Assembly: GCA_940671915.1 (NCBI GenBank)
Contig: CALNVZ010003434.1
Span: 22,289,961-22,353,960, forward strand
Direction of reading: 5' to 3'
DNA length: 64,000 nt
Source of the DNA: Paracentrotus lividus
Lineage: Eukaryota; Echinodermata; Echinoidea; Camarodonta; Echinidae
A model generated the notes under the pieces. The model was not told where the DNA came from. It was given only the letters and a program-made list of their open reading frames with translations, and did not search any database. Within the stretch, counting starts at the first letter, position 1. Each line of letters starts with the position of its first letter. Both the position numbers and the translations under genes were made by a program. Positions 1 through 12,500 of the stretch are shown piece by piece.

Positions 1-495
1 AGGTGTTGACTGTAGTTGACTGCTGTGCAATAGTAAGACATGGTTCAATCAGTCATGAATTGAATTTGAATATTTTCTGATAGAAAGAAAGACAAAAATT
101 GACTGTATCCGTTCAGAAAAATGACCTTAGGCCAAATCTAAGATTGGCCGCGCCTTGGCTTAGCCTATGAGAATTGTGCAGGTTCTTCGGAGAGTCAGGG
201 CGGGTGGGGGGGGGGAGGCTGGGGCTTTGTGGAGACGTCATCCTCAACTGGACAATTAAGTCTAAAAAAGGAATTTTCTTTGATATTTTCTATGACCCTG
301 GGGACATCTTGCAGGAAGTTCGCAAATGAAACTCGTACGTGCATTTGCATCAGTGATGTAGGCCTACGGCCAATTAAGGAAAGATAAGATACAGAGATCC
401 AGAAGTTATTTTGGTAAATAAAATGTGTTTTTACTATTGCATGTTTTGAATTAATTTTTTTCTTTCTTCTTTTTCTTTTTTTGCTGTTGTTGCAG
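1..495 (+). other. Intron end of the 1241-codon gene
   Basis: No exon recognised. Ends with a long pyrimidine tract (about 452-495) and the acceptor for the exon at 496. The minus-strand open frame here is a low-complexity shadow of that tract. Confidence 0.5.
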
Positions 496-584
496 GATAT
501 GGAGAGTAGACAAAATGTCACGAGACCAAAGAGCCATTCAGTTTGTGGAAAACCTTGCAAGAACACTGCTCAAAGAAGAAAATG
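496..584 (+). CDS. Exon a of the 1241-codon gene
   Basis: The acceptor is a T-rich tract ending TTGCAG at 495 and the donor is AATG|GTAAGA at 585. The exon enters in phase 2 (one leftover base) and leaves in phase 1. It reads IWRVDKMSRDQRAIQFVENL and onward. The ATG at 515 is internal, because the frame stays open up to the acceptor. The frame also stays open past the donor to 787, but only the GT at 585 gives the correct phase for the next exon (Gly codon G|GG). Confidence 0.8.
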
Positions 585-3500
585 GTAAGAATAAACCTGC
601 AAAAACCACAGACACCCAACCCAACTCCAATGTGATGCCTCAGATGCGCTGGAAGGCTCTGAAAAGACGAAGGATTGAAGGAGAAAGTCATTGTGGCTTG
701 CCCCTCCCATCCTTTGTCTCCGCAAAACCTCGAACCTTATCTGATGCTGTCATGCATGCAGCCCAAACCAAAAAAAATCTTGCATAAGCGGCATGGCTAA
801 TGTGTCTGAAATCAGGTATTTTAGGCCCCCCCCCCCCCCCCCCGATCCTATTACCTTTCACGTCCCTTCGTTCTCCAATAGGGTAGGCCTAATTACGTTA
901 CGTTAGAAGAATTTTCTCAAACTTTTCCAATTTTCAATGAGCTTTGACTATATATGAATGGAGAATACATGGAAAAGGAACGAGACATAGAAGACAAGAA
1001 TGGGGTAATATAGAGACGGGGAACACACTAAGCCAACATGTGTTTCAAATACAGGGGGAACAGGGGTTACAGGGAAACATAAAGACAGGGTAACTTGGGC
1101 ATGAGGGAACATTAATAGTGATATGGGAAATGTTGGGGGGGGGGTGCAATAGGAGCTCCCCTATATTATTGATGATTATAATTATTGATAATATATGTTA
1201 AAATCAGAATATTTTCTCTTGTGCCCTCTTTTTCTCCAAATTTTCCAGCAACACCCTCCCCCTTTTATTTTCAAAGCATGGATCTGCCAATTGAAACAGA
1301 GAGATGGGGGAGTAAAAAGATAGGGAAAACTATACGGACATGGGAACATAGGCATGCACCTCTCTGTAGGGTTCCATGACATTTACTACATGTATGGTGA
1401 CAATTGCTCTGTTATAAATTCCACACACTAATCGGATGACTAACCTCATCCTTGCATTTAACACTATACCGTACCCTAAACCTTACATAAAACCCTATTG
1501 CAAACCTAACCCTACATTCCCGGCCTACATCTTAAGACAAAATAAAGACTGAAGCAATTGTTGCAACCCTCTGTAGGAGTAGCCACCTAGGGAGTGTTTC
1601 ACCAAGTTATCCTTAAGTTACTAATGACTTTACGAACGAATGCAAAATGTTCTTGGGTGCTATACTTTGTGCTATAGATACACATTCTCATTCATTAAAC
1701 ACAACAATTTATCACCAGTCGCTCTTAAGTAGTGCCTAAGTTTAGGAACGACTAGTGAAACAGCCCTAAATACCCCATTAATTTGATATAATTTTTGCTT
1801 TATATATGTATTTCAATTCCAAAGGGTTGATGCTATCTCAGAAGGATCAGAAGCGCCTATTCAAAGAAACAGTATCGTCACTGGCTCAAGGAAAACTACA
1901 GAGGGAGTTGCGTAAATACAGTCCTTTGTACTGTAAGAGATTCCACAGGTAAGAAATGAACAGATAAAATTGACAAAAAAAGAAAAGTTTCCAACTAAAG
2001 ACTAATAGGAAGTTACTAAACACTGAATGTATCTCAGCAAATGATGAGAATTACATTTGTAATATTGATTCCTTCGGGGGAACCGTTCATGTTCTCTGTT
2101 TAATACAGGATAAAACAATTCGTCCTTTATTTAAATAAATCAGTCAATTTATAAATGTATATCTTTCTATCTATTTGGGAAAATAGAAGAGTCATATCAA
2201 TTCAAAATTCTTTCTTTCTTGGTTTAAGGTTTAAGTTCAAGTTTTTGTAATTATATTTTCTTGTTTTTACTGATTAATGCTTTATTTAAGGAGTTGTTAT
2301 TAAACATGAGATTCTTTCCAGCCACATTTTTAGGCCCACTCATCCGACGTCAATTCTTTTGCTGTTCTATGCAGAAGAATGTGTTTGCTATCACTTATCA
2401 ATGTTTTTAATCTTTATTCCAGATGCGTGAGAAGACTCAGGCAAAGATTAGGTGCTACTGCTCAGAACTTGGAAGACACTCCTGAAATCCCAATTGATCA
2501 ACAATGCTCAGACATTGAAGATGAACAGCTAGGTATTTAGATTTGGTTTCACATATATTTGATCTATTTAAGTGTTCTGATTAAGAGTCCCGAATGACTG
2601 GATCATCTCATATCCCTAGTCGAAGAAAATTATACTGTAAAACCAAAAAATTTTGCAAATTGAAACTTTTGGGAATTGTTAGTAACTGCCATTTTGAAGG
2701 AATGAAACTTTCATGAAATACAAAAACAACATTTATTTAAATATTTTGCCGCACGAAACCTTATGGAATCTCATACTGTCATGAAATTCATGAAAAAAAT
2801 CAAGTGTGCAAAAAAAAATTTCTGGTTTTACAGTTGTAGGACTATTACGTGGAGAAGGAGATGGTGCACAACTAGTGGGCATAGACGCATCGGATGGCTG
2901 GTTAAAATGATATCTGTAAAGCATTTTGAGGTGTCACTTCAAGTGTTATTATTAATCTGGAATAAATCAATAAGTACCTGTTATACATCCCACCGCTGCC
3001 ACCATGTTTTGAGATGAGAACTAAAATATGACTTGCTCTTTAACATGGAAACAATTCAAGGTCCAATGTTTATCAAATTTGGGTGTACCATTTTCTAGGA
3101 TTCCCCATATTTTAAGAATATCCCCCCCCCCCAAGTGGAGATGTTGCACAGCTTGTAAGTGTACATGGAACAGATGGCCTTCATTATAATATCTGTAAAG
3201 CACCCTGTGATGTCACATTAAATGTAAATTAGGTATACCTTTTATAGGATGCCCTGTATATATTAAGAATACCCCCCCCCCCCAAGTGGAGATGTTGCAC
3301 ACCTGGTGAGTGTTCATGAACCAGATGGCCTTCATTATAATATTTGTAAAGCACCCAGGAATGTCATTCACATAAAATGCTACTCAACTGTATATATTGC
3401 TTGTTAATTGATTACACCCCACCGCCGCCACCATGTTATCAGTTTGGTACTAGTTCTGAGTTATTCTTTAATATGAAAACAAATTCATGATGTAATGTTT

Positions 3501-6500
3501 ATATGAGGCTATAGATCAAAGTTAACATTATTTTGGGATGCATTCATGCTCAGGATAGTACTTTTTTTTTGGTAGGAATACCCTGCCACCCCCCCCCCCC
3601 CCCCCCCCCCCCCCACCTGTGTGTGGAGATGTTAGATGTTGTATATTGTGGGCTTGGATAAATTTGATGGAAATGCTAGAGTTGATTAAAACCTTGTCAG
3701 TGGAGCTACATTATTCAAGAGGAAATTGTTATTCAACAGAGCTGATCTTGCTGTACTCTGACATGTATGTTATAAGCACAGAGTTTTGTGTTTTACTATT
3801 AAAAAAAATTGGCAAACATTCCTTCTCTTGCTATAAAGCTAAAAATGCACACATATGACTGAAAATTTATATTTTGATTAAATTTTCTGTACAGAACACA
3901 CTGAAAGATGTCTTCCATCAGTTTCAGCACAACCAAAGGTTAGGCCTTACCCTTCTCAGGATACAAACAACTCAATAACTGACAGAAATGAAAGGGTTAA
4001 TCAAGTTTGTTCTCATGACAAGCCGTCATCAGTGTCTGTTTATTCTCAAAGACCTGATCATTCTAGTCAGCAGCAACCAGGCTTGACTAGAAGAAAAGAC
4101 ACTTCCTGTGTAAGTAGGCCTACTTTTTAGATATATGTGATGCGTCACGTCGAAAGGAGAGACTAGTCGCGATTTTTGAAATCCATTTTATTTGATATTA
4201 TTGATCCCTGATCATTGCCTTGAATTTGATATTATAAACCCGACTGTAAAGAGTAAATAGAAGTGGAGATATTAGCCTCTGAACGCGAGGAGAATTGGTG
4301 CTCTTGGAAATCAAAATCAAGAGAAAAACGTCTGCGAAGTTTGACTTCCGTTGTGACTCCGAGCCAGAAAAATAAGCATTTTGTCACCGCTCTACTCATC
4401 GCGAATGCCCTAGCAACCACTTGTTACAAAGGTGAAACGATTGACCAATGAGGAGGCTGCATTCAGGTATACAGAGAACAATACTCGTCCGTCACGCATG
4501 ATCGAGGCAAACGCAGCAAGCGATGTTGTCTAATAACATTCAATCTTCTCAAAAAAAGAAACTAAATTTGGTTAGTTGTTTTAATATCTTCGTCAAATAA
4601 ATAAAACGTCATGCTCTTTCTAATTGTTTAAGAAAAAGTCCGCTCTTTTAAGAAAAAGTGTTTACCAATCCTGGCGCTAAATTAGTTAGAAACAAAACTA
4701 TTTTTAAACTTTTGGGGGTTTTAATTGACCGATGTTTGCGTGCGTTCTTTGAATGTCAATCGCGTAATCTCTTACTCATTATAAAGGGAGTCATTTTGAA
4801 TCTGAACTCTGTTGGAATATTCGCAAACATAATAATGGTCTATAGACTAAATTATTCTTGTGCAGGGGCTTATGTTTTGTTTATATTCTTTGAATAAGTA
4901 TATGATAGAGATAACCTCAAAAATGTTTTAATAAATATTTGCGCCTCACGAATGTTTTAGAATTTCTCTGATCAGTTTTTATGAGTGGCTAGGTTAGCTT
5001 AAGACAATGAAAATAAAAACGTAAATGATTTGCTCGATCTCGTCTTTTATTTGTCAACTTGTTACCAGTAATAAGAAGATATTAATATTTTTTAGAATGA
5101 ATTATTTGGAAGAGTAAATCGTATTTTGTTTCGTCGTGGTTAGATAATATCAGCACTCTTCTTAAACACGTTACTTTGTAAAATAAACTGCAGAAGACTT
5201 TAACCTAAATACTTGTATCAGAAGTATTATCACGTCACCTCTTTTGTATGCTTTATGTTCCCTGATGGAACAAATTTGTTAATAGGGAGGTTTTAATTCC
5301 ATCAGGACAACAGATATCGCGGCCCTTAAATAAAATGCTGAAATTAACATTCATTTGGATCCAGATAGCTAAGTCAAGCATAAGTAGCTTTTCCCCACAT
5401 AACCCCGCCCCCCCCTCTCCCTACCCGATTGTTAGATTTGTCATTCGTTTGCGGTGCTCGCTACCCGGATGAAACAGCTTTATTCACAGCAGGTTGTGGC
5501 ATCGCACGAAAAATTTCTGAGTGCAGCTAAAAGAGAGTTTAGTTCGCTATTCGCTCACAAAAACGAAACAAAAATCCAGTTGAAATCACACATCACATGA
5601 CAAGCCATGCGTTGCTAAGGGCGGAACTAAACGGAGAGGGGAAATGAGCATGGACGTTCGCTTGTATGTCCGGAAAAAAAAAATTATGACCGAAAAAAAC
5701 ACTCGCCGAAAAACTGCTTTTTTAACCACTTTCCCGTTACCATTTTCACTCATTTTTTTTTAACAGAGCAAAGATGAAGCATGGTAGAACCAGAAAATTA
5801 AAAAAAAAATTTCCTCAAAATTTTGGACTTTTTTATTAGTTTGTCGATTTACTCGGATCTTTGATCTGCGACTTCTCTCTCATTTCGACAAGACGTATCA
5901 CATATTATCCTGCTATCTATTGTTGTTTTGTTGTTAGGTACACATATCACCCTATAAATTGTATTTAATCTTTATCAAGTTGTGTCTAAGCCAGTTTGGA
6001 CTAATCATTAAGAGTTGTATTATTATACAAAAGACTTTTTGCACTTTATGTATGCCATGTTAGGATTTGTTGAGCAAATGAATTATTAATATATTTCCAT
6101 CTCTTTTGTAATGATAATGTGTTTACTGATATGGATTGTGATGTGCCAATATTTGCTCTAGGATACAATTTCTCCTTGCTTTATTTCATGTGAGATGGAG
6201 GGATACGGTAGGGTTTTTTATGATTAAGATAAGGTATATATCATATAAGGCTGAAGTTAGCCATTAAATTACTGTGAAGGATTGACCATAGAGCAATTAC
6301 CACTACTAGAGCAAATGTAATAACCAATAGGACACTTTGCTTTCAAAGTAGGAAGGCTTTCTGTGAAGAGTTAACTTTGAAAAGGTGTGCTTTATCTGAA
6401 CAGTTATCTCCCTCAAACCTCTATTAATCAGAAATTTATTGTTTGATATATTTTATAGCTTGGAAGATCTCACAATGTGAATGAACTGAGAAGGGATTTA

Positions 6501-9500
6501 ACCATGTTGTACCATCACTGTGATCCAGCATCCCTAATTATCAAGATGAAACATGCTGTGGGGTAAAAATATCAAGACTTAATTAATCTCTTCTTTTGAT
6601 CTTTACCTCCAACATTTTTCATTTTTGCTCCCTTCCCTTTCATTTCTTTCATTCTGTCTGTCTCCCATATGTTCTGTTTCAAGTTCTATCAACTTTTCTT
6701 GTTGAAAAAATGAGCAAAGAAAATGCCTGTCTCAGGTTCGAACCAATGCATTGTTCACTTTTTCATATCATATATTTCTGATCAGTTTCGTTCATTATTC
6801 AAAATTATATTAAAAAAAGCTACATGGCTTCACCTTCATCCCTCGCATTTACTTCAAATTTATCTCTATCCTTCGGGTGTGTGCCAGGTTTCTATAGTTT
6901 CTGACCACTCGGGCATTGAATAGTTAACAGGTTTCAGGGACGAATGCAGTCATAGGTTTGCCATAGCTCAGATGGTAGACACATGTCTAGGAATCATGAG
7001 TTCTCAGGTTTGAATCCCAATGGATCTCCATTTACTTTGTCATTTTTTCATGTTACATATTTTTGGTTAGTTTCCTGTACTATTCAGACTTTTCTTTTTG
7101 TTCATCCTTTTTGTGATATTTGTGAATATATTTCTCTGTGAGATATCCATTCTTGCAAAACTCTTTATCTTTTAGAAATACTACTTTGTGATGTAATTAA
7201 AGCTATATTAGTAACAAGGTAGATGTATTGGCCATTTGGATGTATTTATATGCAGTAGATTGGTGTACTCCTGTCAAATTTTGTTTAATTCCATTTTCAG
7301 GCTATTCTATTCAGAAGTGGCTGATATTGTTATCTCAAAGGAAATCAACAGGTAGGTATTGCTAGAAAAGTATATAAACGCAATCATTCATCACCTTTGG
7401 AAATAGCCTTCCTTTTGCATTGAAATACCACTATTATAATCACTCTTCCCAATATCTGTTGTAAAAGGAAATTTAGAATATTACTAAATTAATTTCTTTA
7501 TACAATTCCCATTAAGAAACTCAGGAAAAAATCCTTCTGTGTGCTTAAAGGCCACCGCACACCTTACGACTGGTCTACGATCCGATTTTGGAACAAATTG
7601 CATTTTGCTTATTTTCCAAAAGTATGAATGAATAGAATCTTATCATTAGAGGTTCAAATTAACTGTAAGAATACTTATATCGAATTTCGGAAAATTGCAA
7701 GCCTTTATTTCGGAGTAAAGGGCAAATCAGTTTGAAATCATAGCCAATCGTGCGATTGCTATGACGTCATTATGATTAGATGTTGAATTTGCTTTTAATT
7801 TAATAAGGAGGTTACATAGTCACTGATTTGAACATATAAGTATTCCTGCGATGATTTAGAACTCTGCACAGTATGATGTTCTATTTCTAAACATCCACAC
7901 CAATGTTATGACGTTTTATTACACAATCTGGTCGCAGACAAATCGTAAGGTGTGCGGTGGCCTTTAAGCAGACACTACACTCTATTACATTATCTTTCTC
8001 TCACTCTGTATCTATCGTTGTTTCACTACTTCTCTCTCTGTCTCATTTATTTTACTGTTTCTTCTGTCTCTTTCTCTCTCTCTCTCTCTCTCCATTTCTC
8101 TTTTTTTTCATCCTCTTTACCACCCCTTCCCCTCTATCTATTAACACATTTTATATTCAAAATGTTCCTATTTCTCTATTTAACCCTTTCTCAGTTGCAT
8201 CTTTCTGAACTCTATCATTGTCTCCCAGCTAGTTCTTTTTAACATGTCATTTCCTTGCAACCATTTGCGGTGTTTGTTCTGTAAATATTCTTTTTGCCAT
8301 ATTACAGAGCATCTGATGTTGCTAGCTGCTTGCACAGTGTGATGTTGTATTTCCACTTCAAATGTGATATCTTGCATACTGATAAAAACCAGGTAAACTT
8401 TGATCGTTTTTAATCAATAACAATGGTTTAAACAGAATATTTTATATTAGCGTCATACTTTTATTCCAGATTCAGGCAAAAATAAAATAATAGAATTAAT
8501 TGTGCGCCTAGCAGGTGACCAGCTGGAATACTCCTCAGGAAGTGGAGATTGTGCACTGTAAAAATGCGGTATCGGAAATGAATCCAATGACCAGGGTAAT
8601 AATATACTGTAAGCTCTGTGATATAGTTTACTATGAAGAGCGCACTAAATGCTAGTTATTAGTATTATTATTATTATTAATTTCCCTGAAGATAAAATGG
8701 GATAAGAAAGTTTTTCTACTTGCCAGATCTACATAGGTCTATTGTTGCATTTAATATGTAAGAGGCAGTCCTCACCCAAAATTTCTGGCTGAAAATTTGC
8801 ATCAAATAATGACACATTTTCATTTCATTTCATTTATTTTCCATATACAACAAAATAAATCAAAATACATAGTATTCATTGTACAAGGTAAAACAATAGA
8901 ACATAGCAATGTAATCGTAAATATAAAATAGATCACAGTGTACAACAGGTCTAAAAAAAACCAGGTTGTTTATGGAGGGGACTGCTAAAAAGCTGTGCTT
9001 GTAGATTGCAGCCCCCTTGCAGCCCCCCTTACATACATATAGTACTTCTTATAATGAGCAAGAATTTAAAGTTTCAAATTTCTCAAAGAATTTGGGATTG
9101 TTACGTATCATCAAGAAATATAATTAATTTTTGGGAAAATCTGCATTGTATGTAAATTTTGGTGCTGTGATATTTTACAATTTGCTTTTTATGTAGGCCT
9201 ACACCGTTACTGAAACAGATTTGACACCAAGATATGCATGCTCACATGGGAAGAAGGATCTACATTATGAACATAAATTACCAGCGTATGGTACAATTAG
9301 TGTCAGTTTATATATTTATGAGGAAAGGGTAAAGTAAATCAGATTTTGCCTATTGTGTCTTTCAGGTATCCTCCTGTCGAGACGCTGTTTACCAACTGCA
9401 TATGGCCTCCATGTTATCTCTCTACTACAGTCTCAATATACTGATCACAAGGTAATTATATAGTACTCGATGATAACATAATATCTCAACACTGTTATAG

Positions 9501-12500
9501 AGGGGAACAGCCAGTTAGTCACACATTCTCTATGTCAAATAAAAAGAAATAAAATGTAATTAATGGTGTAGGTCATTTCAAGAATAAGCCTCAGGGTCAC
9601 CATATTTTATCTACTTTTAATCTCTGTATGTAGGTGTAAAATGTGTTTAAGAGGATCCAAATACTATTGTTCGAGCTGTAAAATTGCAGATGAGTAATGT
9701 GGAGAGTGTGCATTGTAAACAAATTTGTGACAAGTGGTTTGAGTTCCAATAAAGGGACTATTGCACACTCTAAAAGTGTGATTACGAGTTATTCTGTTGG
9801 AAGATACTACCAGGTATGTATTAAAAGAAAAAAATATAGGTCCATTGATAATAAATTGTGCCCAGATACAGTGAGATTACATTACTTTGAGGCAATTATC
9901 CTGGTTCAAATTTGTAGTCACTGTTAATTGTAATGAGATTTTGTTACCAAGGTTTATTTAATTGCCTTCTCACATTTCACCTCTTTATAATGGGGGTTGA
10001 CTTTACAATCCAAGGCATGATCTATTGCATGAAAGATGTCTTTCTCCCTACACCCATGTTTCTGACACTTTATCTGTTTTGTATTTGCTTGTCAGATCTG
10101 AATGTGAGAGGAGAATTCGCATGGCTCGACATACCCTGTTCAAGGCTTGTCTGTTACTGGAGAATGGCCATGAACAAATGATGGATGTTGTTCTACAGCT
10201 GTCTGTGAAACCTGAACCCACCGATGCTCCCTTTCTCTATCCAACACTCATGTAAGTAAACTACTGGTACCGGTAATGCTATTACTCTGCCACTGCTGAA
10301 ACAACAGCTACAGAAACTATTATAGAATGGCTAGCCATGCATCCGGTAAATTTGCCGGATGCATGGCTAGCCATGCGTTGGTAATTACTTATGCTGGGTT
10401 GTAAAAAAAAAAAAAATGGATTTTTCGCCCCAAAATTTCACCATGCTATAAGACAAATGATACACCTGTTTGTTCATGCATTGGTAGAACTAGTGAGCAT
10501 GCGGTAACTATAGAAACTAGTCTAAACAGTCTCTAGTCTTTAACAGTTCCATAGTTACTTTATGCTCACAAAACCGACCGATACTCACATCTGTGCATCA
10601 TTTGTATACCATGATGATCACATACATGACAGTCATAAGGACAATTACTATATTGACTGCCTACTGCTATATGGAGAATGCGCCAACATTTGAGGTAATC
10701 ATATGAAGATTTAGGGTAAGCATTGTATTTAATTAGGGATAGACTGTGAAACATGTGTCGCCGAAGCAGATATCATGGGTGGAGGTTGAGCATTCTTGTA
10801 CCAAACAAGTTTAGTTTCATCCTTTCAGTTATATTCTCTATGATATTTTCTTGGAGTTTCTACACTTTCAAAGCAAGTGATTTGCTCTTGTTGATCTCAG
10901 CTAATCATTGCACATGTATGCCTCTGATGTGTATTTTACTGTAAAGATAGCACAATGATTCTTGGACATATACCCCGGTCTGATGTTGGGGTTAATTGTT
11001 CAGGGGGGTATTGTCCTGGAAGTAGGTGTTCATGGGTAGTTTTCTGGGATAGTTTTCATGTTGCAAATCAAAATAATTATAATTAATGATGGATTCTAAA
11101 GGAAAAACCTAAACCTGTTCTGTTTTCATTTTCTATCTTCCAGGTATGTGTTGAAGCACCCTCCATACCCTTTTACACCTTCTACATACATCAAACATGT
11201 ATTAGTGTGTCGTTTAGCCAGGTCTGTCTTACCACCAAACCTATATCCAGATCTAACAGAACAACTTCAGGTAATTCCTTTTTAATCTGTCAAGTACTAT
11301 GTATGGACCACCAACCACTTATAGCAATAGTGCTCAAGTTTGTCTTTTACCTTTAACATGTACTTCACATTTTGTATTTGATGTTTTTGATACAAGGATT
11401 TGTCTTGATTTTATTTGATCATTCATAGTATTTTAATCAAAAAAGAAATTATGTTGTAAGTCAGTGAAATGTTTTAGATGCTGCTGTCTTAGTTTGTAAT
11501 ACTGAACACCCAGTTGTTACAATATTTCCCTAATTTAATCAGGAGATATAACAAATCGATAAAGAAATATTTCTCCATATTATACACTGATTTTTTTTTT
11601 TTTTTATATTTGTAAATCTTTGCAGTCTAGCCTGACTCTCTTGCCTCCCTCTAATCTGAGTACCTGGTTAACTGACCACTGCCCCCATCTGACCTCCGAG
11701 ATATCAGCCTATGTCAAAGGTCATCAGATGACCAGTTATCTCCTCCAGGTCGCCTCCTATGACCTTTGTCATGAACTCCAAAAGGTCAGTTTGTGTGTCT
11801 TTCTTTTATTACAATTCAGCTCTTTGTCATTTGAACACCACATTCCTCCCAAAAGCCTACATTGCATTTTCGTGATGGCTTGATTGACGGGTAATGCAAA
11901 GGCTGTTCTCTGGCATGGCACTTCTATTCATTAAAGTAACGAATTTTATCTACATTTCTTCTCTCTACTCAGGTGTAAATGGGTTCCAAATAGGAAAATA
12001 ATGAATGCACCTTATTTGCTGCCATGATGCAAAAGTGTTTCCTTGTTGGAATGGGACTGGTGCCAGCAGGACTGTCTTACAATCTTCTGATGACCCGTGT
12101 GATAATATTTGAGATATGAAAGTGTTTTATATTAGGTGATATATGAACACAAATTATGAAATGCAGGTGGTTGACAATACAGGATTCATTGTTAAATTCC
12201 CTTCTGTCTGACAATAAACAATTCCAATTGTCTCCTACAGAGTTTATACTCTCAACCAGACTCTTATAGTCTCTATGGAGGAAGGGAGTCTTCGGGTACA
12301 GCGGATGGTGATGCTCCTAAAGCTAATTTCAGTGGTGCTGTTGAGAGGGACACTGCAGACATTGAAGAGGTATGTTGTAATTCACAATTGTCCCAGACAT
12401 TGCAATATTAGTTTGTCAAAATATATTGTGTATTAATAGGAATGGTGATTAAAATTAAGTTATAAATGAGGCTAGAAGCCACGATAGAAGTCATTGATAA

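Noticed and set aside
585-787. Open frame continuing after the exon at 496-584
   Set aside because: AATG|GTAAGA at 585 is a strong donor and is the only one giving the right phase for the next exon; the continuation has no donor before its stop. It could only matter as a retained intron.
1430-1520. CCCTAA-like words suggesting a telomere remnant
   Set aside because: The words are irregular (ACCCTAAACC, AACCCTACATT) with no tandem TTAGGG unit; ordinary AC-rich intron sequence.
6956-7030. Functional tRNA gene
   Set aside because: A and B boxes are present but the acceptor and anticodon stems do not pair; treated as a SINE head.
9600-9700. Cys-rich reading (CKMCLRGSKYYCSSCK) resembling a piggyBac transposase tail
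   Set aside because: Only about 20 residues before a stop and no element ends nearby; too short to call.
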